From contig NZ_LT629735.1 in the NCBI RefSeq assembly GCF_900104925.1, forward strand, positions 1,334,291 through 1,398,290: a stretch of 64,000 nt of DNA, given 5' to 3'. How positions within the stretch are numbered: the first letter of the stretch is position 1; the number at the start of each line of letters is the position of its first letter. The notes below the pieces were generated by a model. That model worked only from the letters and a program-made list of their open reading frames with translations. It did no database searches and had not been told where the DNA came from. Below are positions 45,835-56,167 of the stretch, piece after piece. This DNA comes from Opitutus sp. GAS368. GTDB lineage: Bacteria; Verrucomicrobiota; Verrucomicrobiia; Opitutales; Opitutaceae. The translations under genes were made by a program, and so were the position numbers.

Positions 45835-46819
45835 TACATCCCAAAGCATCCGCGTCGGCCTTTTCTTTCTGCTCGGCCTGGCGCTCGCCTGGATCACCTT
45901 CGAGTCGCTCAACGGCGGGCGGCTCTTCAAGAAACCGGGCTACACCCTCGTGGCCGGCTTCGCCAACCTCAAGGGCCTCAAGACCGGCGACGAGGTGCGC
46001 ATGGCCGGCGTCAAGGTCGGCGCCGTCGGGCTGACCCGCCTCGCCGGCCACCGGGTCGAGGCCGTGATCGACGTCGAGCCCGGCATCCAGATCCCCACGG
46101 ACGCCGTCGCCAGCGTCGAACAGTCCAGCCTTCTCGGCAGCAACTATCTCGGCGTCACCTTCGGGACCCCGGGCGGGCCGTTGCTGAAGGACGGCGACGA
46201 GATCAAGACCAAGCCCACCGTGGACATGAGCGAGGTCATCAGCCAGCTCGGCAACCTCGGTTCCAAGCTCGAACAGGTCGTCGGCGACATCGGCAAGTCC
46301 ATGGGCGGCGGGGGCGACGGCGGCAACATCTTCTCCCGCCTTGATAAGCTCGTCGCCGAAAACGGCCCGAAGCTCACCGCGACCATCAGCAACCTCGAGG
46401 ACATCACCGCCAAGATCAAGGGCAGCGAGGGCACGCTCGGCAAGCTGGTCAACGACCCGAAGCTGCACGACGAACTGCTCGCCTCGGTCGGCGAGATCAA
46501 GCTCGCCGCGGCCGACGCGCGCACCTTCATGAGCGACACCAAGGGCATCGTGGCCGATGTGAAAAGCGGCAAGGGCGCGCTCGGCGTCCTGCTCTACGAC
46601 CAATCGACCGCCGACAACCTCAAGATCAGCGTCGCCAACGTCCGCAGCGTTTCCGACAAGATCGCCAAGGGTGAGGGCACGCTCGGCAAGTTGCTCGCCG
46701 ACGACGGCCTCTACAAGGACGTGCAGGCCACCCTTAAGAAGGCGGATCGCGCCATCGATGGCATGGGTGACTCAGGCCCCATCACCGCCGTCGGCGTCGT
46801 GGCCGGCAAACTCTTCTGA
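45827..46819 (+). CDS. mlaD: MCE-domain substrate-binding protein (MlaD-type)
   Basis: 330 residues. One N-terminal membrane helix (RVGLFFLLGLALAWITFES) anchors a periplasmic MCE domain (GLKTGDEVRMAGVKVGAVGL, SSLLGSNYLGVTFG). A long helical tail follows with repeats of the type G-T-L-G-K-L (SEGTLGKLVNDPKLHDEL, GEGTLGKLLADDGLYKDV), longer than in E. coli MlaD (about 183 residues). No mlaC or mlaB follows. Confidence 0.93.
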   Translation: MNNTSQSIRVGLFFLLGLALAWITFESLNGGRLFKKPGYTLVAGFANLKGLKTGDEVRMAGVKVGAVGLTRLAGHRVEAVIDVEPGIQIPTDAVASVEQSSLLGSNYLGVTFGTPGGPLLKDGDEIKTKPTVDMSEVISQLGNLGSKLEQVVGDIGKSMGGGGDGGNIFSRLDKLVAENGPKLTATISNLEDITAKIKGSEGTLGKLVNDPKLHDELLASVGEIKLAAADARTFMSDTKGIVADVKSGKGALGVLLYDQSTADNLKISVANVRSVSDKIAKGEGTLGKLLADDGLYKDVQATLKKADRAIDGMGDSGPITAVGVVAGKLF

Positions 46820-46900
46820 TGCCGGCTGCTCGATCAGGCGGATCGCCCCGATGAGCTGTCCCTCCCCGGCCCGTCCGGAGACTCCGCCCACCCGGTCGCA

Positions 46901-47284
46901 ATGCCCCTCAGCCTCCAGCTCATTCCTGGCGAATTCGCCGTGTGCCGGCTGCCCGCCGCGGCGCCCTTTCCCGCCTGGGCCGGCTCCGCGGTCTTCAGCT
47001 CCACCACGCGAACGGCGGACGAGCTGTCCATCATGTGCCCGGCCGCGCAGGTGCCGGCGGGCGTGAAGCATGAGGCTGGCTGGCGGTTGTTGAAATTTGC
47101 CGGCCCTTTCGACTTCGGGGCGGTCGGCATCCTTGCGTCGGTCGCCGCGCCGCTGGCGGCCGCCGCGATCAGCTCACTGGCCGTCGCGACGTTCGATACC
47201 GACTATCTGCTGGTGAAGGCCGACCGCCTTGACGCCGTGGAGCAGGTGCTCACCGCCGCGGGCCACACCGTCCGGCGGCCCTGA
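46901..47284 (+). CDS. ACT-domain protein (ACT_7/CASTOR-like)
   Basis: 127 residues. FSSTTRTADELSIMCP and GPFDFGAVGILASVAAPLAA, with TFDTDYLLVKADRLDAVEQV at the end, match the small bacterial ACT_7-type proteins thought to bind amino acids. It follows mlaD with 81 bases between and may not be part of that operon. The ligand is unknown. Confidence 0.82.
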   Translation: MPLSLQLIPGEFAVCRLPAAAPFPAWAGSAVFSSTTRTADELSIMCPAAQVPAGVKHEAGWRLLKFAGPFDFGAVGILASVAAPLAAAAISSLAVATFDTDYLLVKADRLDAVEQVLTAAGHTVRRP

Positions 47285-47290
47285 ACAGCT

Positions 47291-47448
47291 AGCCCTACTC
47301 CGTTAGGTTCCGACCCACCCCGTCGCTACGCGCCACCCCTCTCCAGAGGGGATTATCGCCGGCGTTGGTTTGGGTCCCCTCTGGAGAGGGGTGCCCGGCA
47401 GGGCGGGGTGTGTCGCTCGATGCATCATATACCTGACGGAGTAGTGCT
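47291..47448. repeat. 158-bp inverted-repeat (MITE-like) element
   Basis: The outer arms AGCCCTACTCCGTTAGGT and ACCTGACGGAGTAGTGCT match at 16 of 18 positions. Inside are a second pair (CGACCCACCCCG / CGGGGTGTGTCG) and a 17-base perfect pair (CCCCTCTCCAGAGGGGA / TCCCCTCTGGAGAGGGG). There is no ORF of its own. It abuts a gene relic. Confidence 0.8.
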
Positions 47449-47524
47449 GGTCCTTCTTGCGGTAGCGGACGTCGAAGACGGTCGTCCACGTCTTGCCGCC
47501 GTCGGCCGACTGCTCCCAGTGCCA
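47449..47524 (-). pseudogene. Relic of the 3' end of a DUF1579-like gene
   Basis: On the minus strand the words WHWEQSADGGKTWTTVFDV and RYRKK can be read, matching the usual C-terminus of DUF1579-type proteins (WEQSxDGGKTW.VVFDG.Y). Upstream it cannot be followed beyond about 47530, and downstream the frame runs into the inverted-repeat element without its own stop. A gene fragment left by deletion or element insertion is the simplest explanation. Confidence 0.55.
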
Positions 47525-47579
47525 GCCTGCCGACGGGCGCGACGAGCCGGCATAATTTCGCGCCGGACCGCACGGACCC

Positions 47580-47606
47580 GAAAAAGGCGGCCCGGGAAGA
47601 CCGCCT
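47580..47606 (-). terminator. Rho-independent terminator of argG
   Basis: On the minus strand AGGCGG-TCTTCCCGGG-CCGCCT is followed by TTTTC. It starts 26 bases after the argG stop. Confidence 0.85.
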
Positions 47607-47632
47607 GGTTTCCGGGGAAAGTTCCCTATGCC

Positions 47633-48859
<1,227 letters not shown>

Positions 48860-48981
48860 GATAGGATTTGCAGTGTTGGTAATCATCCCGCCTGCGCAAA
48901 GTAAAAATCAGGTATTTGGCGCTCCCCGCCGCCTCCAAGATTGCGTTTCCCCCCGGCCGGGAGGATCCTCTCTCCCGCGGT

Positions 48982-49479
48982 ATGAACACCACGCCACCCC
49001 GGTTCAGCACTGGCCCAACCCGCGGCTTCACCCTCGTGGAGATCATGATCGTAGTCGTGATCATCGGCCTGCTGGCCGCACTCGCGATTCCGGCCATCCG
49101 GCGCAGCCAGCGCTCCTCCCAAAACACCCGCGTGATCAATGATTTTCGCGTCTTCACCCAGGCTTTTGAAATATTCAACACCAACAACGGTGGCTGGCCG
49201 GTCACGGCCGCCCCGGGGGTCGTGCCCAACCTCCCGACCTCCATCACCGACACCCTGAAGGCCGCGAGTTGGCAGAGTGCCACCACCATCGGCGGCCTGT
49301 GGCAGTGGGACAATTCCCTCACCTCCACCGGCACCGCGGGCATTTGTATCATCGGTTTCACCTGCACGGACGAACAGCTGCAGCAAATCGACGCCAAGCT
49401 GGACGATGGCAATCTCAGCACGGGCAACTTCCAAAAGACGGCTGCCAACCGCGTGATTCTCGTCCTCGAGAAGAACTGA
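48982..49479 (+). CDS. Type II secretion/pilin-like protein with class III signal
   Basis: 165 residues with the prepilin motif RGFTLVEIMIVVVIIGLLAA after a 15-residue leader (start at 48982). The body has no second helix; Cys residues near the end (GICIIGFTCTDEQLQQ) may form a disulfide. It is a minor pilin or pseudopilin type protein, widespread in Verrucomicrobiota in many copies. It sits alone between argG and argF, divergent from argG and convergent with argF. The GspF/PilC protein at 33775 could assemble it. Confidence 0.88.
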   Translation: MNTTPPRFSTGPTRGFTLVEIMIVVVIIGLLAALAIPAIRRSQRSSQNTRVINDFRVFTQAFEIFNTNNGGWPVTAAPGVVPNLPTSITDTLKAASWQSATTIGGLWQWDNSLTSTGTAGICIIGFTCTDEQLQQIDAKLDDGNLSTGNFQKTAANRVILVLEKN

Positions 49480-49494
49480 CCCGCTGCGCGGACC

Positions 49495-50430
49495 TTAGCC
49501 CCGGCTGCGTGCCAGCATCGCCAGGATGGCCTTCTGGACATGCAGGCGGTTCTCCGCCTCGTCGAAGATCACGCAACGCGGGTGGTCGAGCACCTCCTGG
49601 GTCACTTCTTCGCCGGCGTGCGCCGGCAGGCAGTGCATGAAGAGCGCATCGGGTTTGGCCGCCTCGAAAAGCTTTTTGTTCACCTGGAACGGCATCATCC
49701 GCTTCTGCCGTTCGGCCGATTCGCCCTCCTGCCCCATGCTGGCCCAAACATCGGTGTAGACGATGTCGGCGTCGGCCACCGCCTCGTGGGGATCGGAGGT
49801 AAAATGGAAGGAACCGCCCATCTTCTCGGCCATCATCCTGATCAGCTTGCCCGGGCCGTCGCTGGCCGGGCCGCCCAGAGAGACCTTCATGCCGAACAGA
49901 TTCGCCCCCAAGATCCAGGAATTGGCCATGTTGAAGCCGGTGTCGCCAAGGAACGCCACCTTGCGGCCCTGCAGCGAGGCGAACAGGTCGCCGGCCGGCC
50001 CGGCCCAGCGCTCCGCCGCGGTGAATGCGTCGGTGTAGATCTGGCAGGGATGCAGGAAATCCGTCAGGGCGTTGACCACCGGCACGCCGCTGTCCTGCGC
50101 CAATCCCATGATGTCGCCATGGGCGTAGGTGCGCACCACCAATCCGTGCACGAAACGGCCCAGCACCTTGGCGGTATCGCTGATCGGCTCGCCCCGGCCG
50201 ATCTGGATATCGTTGGTGTTGAGGAAAAGCGGATTGCCGCCGAGCTCGTGGATGCCGACCTCGAAGGACACGCGGGTGCGCGTGCTCGACTTGGCGAAGA
50301 TCATCGCCCAGGTCTGGCCGGCCAGCGGCTTCTCGTGATGGCCGCGCTCCTGCTTGAACCGGCGGGCCAGGGCAAAGATCTGCGCGACCTCGTCGCGGGA
50401 AAAGTCGGTTTCCTGAAGGAAGTGTTTCAT
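49495..50430 (-). CDS. argF: Ornithine carbamoyltransferase
   Basis: 311 residues. The carbamoyl phosphate motif is SSTRTRVSFE and the ornithine-binding motifs are FMHCLPAHAGEEV and MANSWILGANLFGM. It makes citrulline from ornithine and carbamoyl phosphate. It is last in the run argC-argJ-argB-argD-argF and lies 7 bases after argD. Confidence 0.96.
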   Translation of the reverse strand: MKHFLQETDFSRDEVAQIFALARRFKQERGHHEKPLAGQTWAMIFAKSSTRTRVSFEVGIHELGGNPLFLNTNDIQIGRGEPISDTAKVLGRFVHGLVVRTYAHGDIMGLAQDSGVPVVNALTDFLHPCQIYTDAFTAAERWAGPAGDLFASLQGRKVAFLGDTGFNMANSWILGANLFGMKVSLGGPASDGPGKLIRMMAEKMGGSFHFTSDPHEAVADADIVYTDVWASMGQEGESAERQKRMMPFQVNKKLFEAAKPDALFMHCLPAHAGEEVTQEVLDHPRCVIFDEAENRLHVQKAILAMLARSRG

Positions 50431-50437
50431 GGCGGGG

Positions 50438-51655
50438 TCAGTTTTTCTGGGTGAACACCGCGTGGATGATCGCCGTCGCGCGGTCGAGATGTTCCTTGGT
50501 GGCGATCAACGGCGGCAGCAGCCGCACGGTGTTGGTGCCGGCCTGGGGGGCCAGCAGCCCGGCGTCGCGCAGGGCGGCAACGCAGGGGCCGGGTTCGCCG
50601 TGTAGCAAAAGGCCGAGCATGTAGCCACGACCCGTGACCGCCTTCAATTGTTTCGGAAATTCCGTGATGAGTTTCTCGAGCTGCGCCTTCCAGACCGTGC
50701 CGTTCGTCTGCACCTTCTGCAGGAGATTGTCCCGCTCGATGACGTCGAGCACCGCCAGCGCCGCCGCACACGCCAGGGGCGTGCCGCCAAAAGTCGAGCC
50801 GTGCGAACCAGGGGTAAACAGCTCGGCATGCTTCTCCGCCGCCCAGATGGCCCCCATCGGGTAACCGCCACCGAGGCCCTTGGCCATGCCGATGGCGTCG
50901 GCACGCACGCCGGAGTGCTGGAACGCGTAGAACGTTCCCGTGCGACCGAGTCCGCACTGCACCTCGTCGAGCATCAGCAGCAGGTTGTGCTGGTCGCACA
51001 GCTGGCGCACGCCCCAGAGGAACTCGTCCGTGCAGGGCGTGACGCCGCCCTCGCCCTGGATGGTCTCGAGGAAGATGGCCGCGGTGTTTCCATCAATGAG
51101 ATCGGCGAAGCTTTGCAGGTTGTTCAGCTCGCCGAAGGCAAAGCCGGTCAGCATCGGCCGGAATCCCTTCTGGATTTTTTCCTGCGGGGTGGCGCTCATG
51201 CCGCCGAAGGTACGGCCGTGAAATGCGTTCTTGGCGCCGATGATCTTGATGCACTTCCCTTCCTCGCCCGACTTCCGCAGGCCGTGCAGGCGCGCGAGCT
51301 TGATCAGGCCCTCGTTGGCCTCGGTGCCGCTGTTGCAAAAGAAGACCCGGCCGGGACCGGCCTGCTGCACCAAACGCCGCGCCAGCTCGCCCTGGTTGGG
51401 GTGGCGGAACAGATTGCTGCAATGGATGAGCTCGCCGGCCTGGCGCCGGATGGCCTCCACCCAGACCGGGTGGCAATGCCCGAGCGCGGCCACGGCGACG
51501 CCCGAGGTGAAGTCGAGATACTCGCGGCCGGTGTCGTCCCACACGTTGACCCCCGCCCCGCGCACAATCGTCAGGGGCGCGCGCCCGTAGTTCTTCATGA
51601 CGTAGGCGTCGTAAAGCTCGGCGGTGTTCGTGCGGACAATGGTCGGCAGGCTCAT
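50438..51655 (-). CDS. argD: Acetylornithine aminotransferase
   Basis: 405 residues from MSLPTIVRTN at 51655. A class III PLP aminotransferase: YLDFTSGVAVAALGHCHP, NSGTEANEGLIKLAR, LMLDEVQCGLGRTG, and the PLP lysine in DAIGMAKGLGGGYPMGAI. It converts N-acetylglutamate semialdehyde to N-acetylornithine. It lies between argB (73 bases upstream) and argF (7 bases downstream). Confidence 0.96.
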   Translation of the reverse strand: MSLPTIVRTNTAELYDAYVMKNYGRAPLTIVRGAGVNVWDDTGREYLDFTSGVAVAALGHCHPVWVEAIRRQAGELIHCSNLFRHPNQGELARRLVQQAGPGRVFFCNSGTEANEGLIKLARLHGLRKSGEEGKCIKIIGAKNAFHGRTFGGMSATPQEKIQKGFRPMLTGFAFGELNNLQSFADLIDGNTAAIFLETIQGEGGVTPCTDEFLWGVRQLCDQHNLLLMLDEVQCGLGRTGTFYAFQHSGVRADAIGMAKGLGGGYPMGAIWAAEKHAELFTPGSHGSTFGGTPLACAAALAVLDVIERDNLLQKVQTNGTVWKAQLEKLITEFPKQLKAVTGRGYMLGLLLHGEPGPCVAALRDAGLLAPQAGTNTVRLLPPLIATKEHLDRATAIIHAVFTQKN

Positions 51656-51728
51656 GGAAAAGAAGGAGGGCGGCAGTTTACGGATCCAGGGGGCAAATGC
51701 ACGCGCGCAATGCGCCGCGTGCCGGCGC

Positions 51729-52610
51729 TCAGCCGTGCACGATTTCGGTGCCCACGCCCTTGTCGGTGAAGATCTCGAGCAGCAGGCTGTGCGGCATGCG
51801 GCCGTCCACGAAGTGGACGCGCTGGACGCCCTCCTGCAGGGCGCGCACCGCGCTCTGCACCTTCGGGCGCATGCCCTTGTCGATGATGCCCTTCTTTTTG
51901 AGGCCCTCCACCTCGCCGACCTTGACCGTGGAGATGAGCGTCGCGGGATTCTTGGGATCGGCCAGCAAGCCGGGCACATCGCTCATGTAGACCAGGCGGC
52001 GGGCCCGCAGGGCGCTGGCCACGCGGCCGGCCACGGTGTCGGCGTTCACGTTGTAAGGCTTGCCGTCATAGCCCTCGGCCACGGGCGAGATCACCGGCAT
52101 GAAGCCATCGGCGATCTCCTTCTTGATGAGCTTCACCTTCACCTCGGTGACGTCGCCCACGAAGCCCAGGTCGACCTTGTTGCCGTCGTCGTCGGTCTCG
52201 AGCTTCTGGCAGACCAGCACGCTGTCGCCGGCCAGGCCCTTCGGCTTGGCCTTGACCGCGGCGAGCGTGTCGCAGACTTCCTTGTTCACGATCTCGTCGA
52301 GCGTCTTCTTGACGATGGCGATGGTGGCCTCGTCGGTGATGCGGAGGCCGTTGACGAAACTGGCCTTCAGGCCGGAGGCGTCCATCGCCTTGGAGATGGC
52401 CTTGCCACCGCCGTGCACGACGACGACGTTGATGCCGACCGCGGAGAGGAACGCGATGTCCGTGGCCACGCTCTTGCGCACGGTCGAATCGGGGTCGTCC
52501 ATGAAGCTGCCGCCGTATTTGACGACGAACGTGGAGCCGTGGAAGTCCTGGATGTAAGGCAGGGCCTCAAGAAGCACGCGCGCTTTGGCAATGACCTCGG
52601 AAACGTCCAT
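51729..52610 (-). CDS. argB: Acetylglutamate kinase
   Basis: 293 residues. The phosphate-binding motifs [12 protein letters not shown] and [16 protein letters not shown] and the late [16 protein letters not shown] fit the family. It phosphorylates N-acetylglutamate. The 235 bases between it and argJ hold no gene but carry hairpins (AAGGA-ACCG-TCCTT near 52816 and GGGC-TTTAT-GCCC near 52764) that may end an argCJ transcript, so argB may have its own promoter. Confidence 0.96.
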   Translation of the reverse strand: MDVSEVIAKARVLLEALPYIQDFHGSTFVVKYGGSFMDDPDSTVRKSVATDIAFLSAVGINVVVVHGGGKAISKAMDASGLKASFVNGLRITDEATIAIVKKTLDEIVNKEVCDTLAAVKAKPKGLAGDSVLVCQKLETDDDGNKVDLGFVGDVTEVKVKLIKKEIADGFMPVISPVAEGYDGKPYNVNADTVAGRVASALRARRLVYMSDVPGLLADPKNPATLISTVKVGEVEGLKKKGIIDKGMRPKVQSAVRALQEGVQRVHFVDGRMPHSLLLEIFTDKGVGTEIVHG

Positions 52611-52845
52611 CAGGCGTTCAGGAGTGGGCGGAGAAATGCGGCGCGGCGTTCATCAGTTGTTGGGTGGATGAATCTGTTAAGGCAATGCGCGCAGATTTCA
52701 CTAAAAAAATGCAACCGGTCGCAAATGTCACGCGGCCGGCCATGGACCAAATTGGTGCAGGCCGGGCTTTATGCCCGATGTAACCGGCGCGGTCAGGAAT
52801 AAACCCCGACCTGCAAAGGAACCGTCCTTGCAAGGATCCCCAGGC

Positions 52846-54078
52846 TCACTCGCTCTTGTTGTAGTGCACGTAGCCCTCGGTCAGGTCGGTCGCGAGCAGC
52901 CGGAACGACGCTTTCCCGAGGTGCAGGTTGAGCGTGATGGTGAAGCGGCGGGCCTTCACGATCTCCTTCCATTTGGGCTTCAGGTCGGCGTGCGGCGTGC
53001 CCGCGGTCATGGCCGGCGTGTCGTTGTAGAGGATGTCCAGCTTGGCCTCGACGAGCTTGGCGCCCGCGTAGCCGGCCGCGTCGGCCAGCCGGCCCCAGTT
53101 GGGGTCCTCGCCATACCAGGAGGACTTCACGAGGAGGGAGTTGCCGATGGCCCGCGCCACTTTCTCGGCGTCCTCCGCCGAGGCGGCGCCGGTGATCTTC
53201 ACTTCAATGACCTTGGTGATCTTCTCGCCGTCGGAGACGATCTTGTCGGCCAGGACCTCGCAGGCCTTCCAGACCGCCTCGGCGAACAGGACCCGCAGCT
53301 CGCGCGGGCTCTTGTCGCCGACGCTGACGCCGGAGTGGCCGTTGGCCAGCATCAGCACGGTGTCGTTGGTGCTCATGTCACCGTCCACGGTGATGCAGTT
53401 GAAGGTGCCGGCGACGGCCTCGGAGAGGGTTTTCTGGAGGAAGCTGCGCGGCACGGAAAAATCCGTCGCGAGGAACGCGAGCATCGTCGCCATGTTCGGC
53501 TGGATCATGCCGGCGCCCTTGGCGATGCCGGCGACGAAGTGTTTCTTGCCGTCGTAGGTGAAGCTCACCGTGACGGTCTTGGGCTTCGTGTCGGAAGTGA
53601 GGATGGCGCTGGCGGCCTTGTGGCCGTGGTCGGCCGTGCGGCCCTTCTCGCTGACGGCGCGCTCGAGGCCCTTCAGCAGCTTCGGCATGGGCAGCGGCTG
53701 GCCGATGCGGCCGGTCGAACAGACGAAGAATGAGGTCGGCTTCAGGTTGAGCGAGGCCGCGATGCGTTGCGCCGTGGTATGCGCGTCCGCCAGGCCGTCC
53801 GGACCCGTGCAGGCGTTGGCGTTGCCCGAATTGGCGACGATGCCGTGGAAGGGTCCGCCGTGCGCGAGATGCCTCGTGCACAGCAGCACGGGCGCGGCCT
53901 TGACGGCGTTCTTGGTGAACGTGCCGGCCGCGGTGCAGGGGCGCAGGGAAAAGAGCAACGCGAGGTCCAGGCGCTTGAGATCGTGCTTCTCGCGAATGTC
54001 ACAGGCCACGCCGGCCGCCTCGAAGCCGGGCACCTCCGTGATGCCGGCGCTGTCTGGAGTGACGATCAATTGGGTCAT
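52846..54078 (-). CDS. argJ: Bifunctional ornithine acetyltransferase/N-acetylglutamate synthase
   Basis: 410 residues from the ATG at 54078. It recycles the acetyl group from N-acetylornithine to glutamate. The self-cleaving Thr is in GMIQPNMATMLAFLATDF, and NSGNANACTG and EIKVTGAASAED-like segments fit the family. An upstream TTG at 54084 is unlikely to be the start. It lies 10 bases after argC. With ArgJ present the acetylated pathway is cyclic, so no separate argA is required. Confidence 0.96.
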   Translation of the reverse strand: MTQLIVTPDSAGITEVPGFEAAGVACDIREKHDLKRLDLALLFSLRPCTAAGTFTKNAVKAAPVLLCTRHLAHGGPFHGIVANSGNANACTGPDGLADAHTTAQRIAASLNLKPTSFFVCSTGRIGQPLPMPKLLKGLERAVSEKGRTADHGHKAASAILTSDTKPKTVTVSFTYDGKKHFVAGIAKGAGMIQPNMATMLAFLATDFSVPRSFLQKTLSEAVAGTFNCITVDGDMSTNDTVLMLANGHSGVSVGDKSPRELRVLFAEAVWKACEVLADKIVSDGEKITKVIEVKITGAASAEDAEKVARAIGNSLLVKSSWYGEDPNWGRLADAAGYAGAKLVEAKLDILYNDTPAMTAGTPHADLKPKWKEIVKARRFTITLNLHLGKASFRLLATDLTEGYVHYNKSE

Positions 54079-54088
54079 GGGCAAAAAA

Positions 54089-55120
54089 TCAGGCGAGCCC
54101 GGCGGCCTCGGGCAGCCCGAGCCACAGGTTCATGATCTGGACGGCCTGGCCGCTCGCGCCCTTGACGAGATTGTCGAGGGCGGAGGTGATCACGAAGTTG
54201 CCGGTCCGCGCATCGTGCACGGCGGAGATGTCGACGCGATTGGTGCCGAGCGTATGCGCGGTGTCCGGGGTTTCGCCCGCCGGCAGGATGGCCACAAAGG
54301 GCCGGCCGGCATAGGCGGTCTGCCACGCGGCGTAGACCGCCTCGATCGTCGCGCCCTTCGCGGCGGGGACCGTGATGGTCGTGGCGATGCCGCGCCGCAT
54401 CGGCGCCAGGTGCGGGTTGAACTGAAGCACGATTTTCGCGCCGGTCGCGGCGGAGAGCTGCTCCTCGATCTCGGCCAGGTGCCGGTGCTTGGTCAGACCG
54501 TAGGCCTTGGCGCTCTCGGAGCGCTCGACGTAGAGATACTGTTCCTCGACCTTCTTGCCGGCGCCGCTCACGCCGCTGAAGGAATTGACGACGATGTGCT
54601 CGCGCGAAACGAGGCCGGCCTTGAGCAACGGCGCGAGGGGCACGAGCGTGCTGGTCGGGTAGCAACCCGGGGCGGCGGCCAGTTTGAGCTCGGACTTCCA
54701 CTTCGGGTCGGTCAGCTCGGGCAGGACGAACTTCGCCGCCGGCAGCAGCTCCGGGGCGTGGTGCCGGCCATAATACTTCTCATAGGTGGCCAGGTCGGCG
54801 ACGCGGAAGTCGGCGCTCAGATCGACGACCTTGCGGCCGGCCGGCAGCAAAGCCTTGGCGAAGTCGGCCGCGGCGCCGTGCGGCAGGGCCAGGAACCAGA
54901 GGGCGATGTCATCCCGCGCCGCGAGGGCCTGGGCGTCGGAATCGATGAATTTGAGCTGGTCGGCGGCGGTGCCGCGCAGGGCCGGGATGACGGCCGAGAC
55001 CGGTTTGCCCGCGTGCTGACGCGACGTGACCGCCGTCAGTTTGACCTGCGGGTGACCGAGGAGGAATTTGACCAGAACTTCGCCGGAGTAACCCGACGCG
55101 CCGACAATGCCGACATTCAT
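54089..55120 (-). CDS. argC: N-acetyl-gamma-glutamyl-phosphate reductase
   Basis: 343 residues. The Rossmann start is VGIVGASGYSGEVLVKFLLG, the catalytic Cys is in AAAPGCYPTSTLVPLAPLL and the substrate region includes SFSGVSGAGKKVEEQY. It makes N-acetylglutamate semialdehyde. It is the first arg gene after rplM-rpsI, and a terminator hairpin at 55178-55215 separates it from rpsI. Confidence 0.97.
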   Translation of the reverse strand: MNVGIVGASGYSGEVLVKFLLGHPQVKLTAVTSRQHAGKPVSAVIPALRGTAADQLKFIDSDAQALAARDDIALWFLALPHGAAADFAKALLPAGRKVVDLSADFRVADLATYEKYYGRHHAPELLPAAKFVLPELTDPKWKSELKLAAAPGCYPTSTLVPLAPLLKAGLVSREHIVVNSFSGVSGAGKKVEEQYLYVERSESAKAYGLTKHRHLAEIEEQLSAATGAKIVLQFNPHLAPMRRGIATTITVPAAKGATIEAVYAAWQTAYAGRPFVAILPAGETPDTAHTLGTNRVDISAVHDARTGNFVITSALDNLVKGASGQAVQIMNLWLGLPEAAGLA

Positions 55121-55143
55121 TTAAGGAAGTGGTAGAATTATGA

Positions 55144-55159
55144 ATTCCCCCGGGGGAAT
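55144..55159. promoter_or_regulatory. Perfect 16-bp palindrome upstream of argC
   Basis: ATTCCCCCGGGGGAAT lies 23 bases upstream of the argC start. It is too GC-rich for a classical ARG box. It could be an operator or a hairpin in the leader; no regulator can be assigned. Confidence 0.4.
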
Positions 55160-55177
55160 CGAGAAGTTTCGTGACCG

Positions 55178-55215
55178 CCAAAGAAAGAAGCGGAGGCCGT
55201 GAGGCGCTCCGCTTC
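55178..55215 (-). terminator. Rho-independent terminator after rpsI
   Basis: On the minus strand GAAGCGGAG pairs with CTCCGCTTC across a ten-base loop, followed by TTTCTTTGG. It lies 29 bases after the rpsI stop. Confidence 0.8.
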
Positions 55216-55240
55216 GGGGGAAAACGTGTTCCAGTTTCGG

Positions 55241-55643
<403 letters not shown>

Positions 55644-55646
55644 GGA

Positions 55647-56072
55647 TTACTTAAGGACGACGGGGTTCTGGGCCGCATGGTCATGCGTCGCGCCGGGGAA
55701 CACCCGGAGCTTGGTCAGCATCTTGGCCGCGAGGCGGTTCCGCGGGAGCATGCCCTTGACGGCCTGCGAGACGATGAACTCGGGCTTGTCGCGCCGGACA
55801 TCGGTGAGCTTGCGATACTTCTCGCCGCCGACGTAGCCGGAGAACGACATGTATTCGGTGTGCTCTTCCTTCTTACCAGTGAGGACGACCTTGTTCGCGT
55901 TGATGACGACAACGAAGTCACCGGTATCGACGTGGGGCGTGTAAGTGGGCTTGTGACGGCCGCGCAGGATGTTGGCGGCTTTAACGGCGAGACGGCCCAG
56001 CACCTTGCCTTCGGCATCGATCAGATACCACTTGGGCTGCACTGTCTCTTTCTTGGCCAGATAGGTTTTCAT
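55647..56072 (-). CDS. rplM: 50S ribosomal protein L13
   Basis: 141 residues from MKTYLAKKETV at 56072. WYLIDAEGKVLGRLAVKAAN, VVVINANKVVLTGKK and AVKGMLPRNRLAAKML are L13 signatures. It forms the usual rplM-rpsI pair. Confidence 0.98.
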   Translation of the reverse strand: MKTYLAKKETVQPKWYLIDAEGKVLGRLAVKAANILRGRHKPTYTPHVDTGDFVVVINANKVVLTGKKEEHTEYMSFSGYVGGEKYRKLTDVRRDKPEFIVSQAVKGMLPRNRLAAKMLTKLRVFPGATHDHAAQNPVVLK

Positions 56073-56167
56073 TTGCGGAAAGGGGCCAAAGGGAAGGATT
56101 TCGCCTACCCCTGTCAACCCCGAACCTTTCACATTCCTGAAAACCGCTCCGCGAACGCCTTAACCCC

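Noticed and set aside
52611-52845. A small gene between argB and argJ
   Set aside because: Frames there have no protein-like composition; hairpins and promoter-like AT patches explain the gap better.
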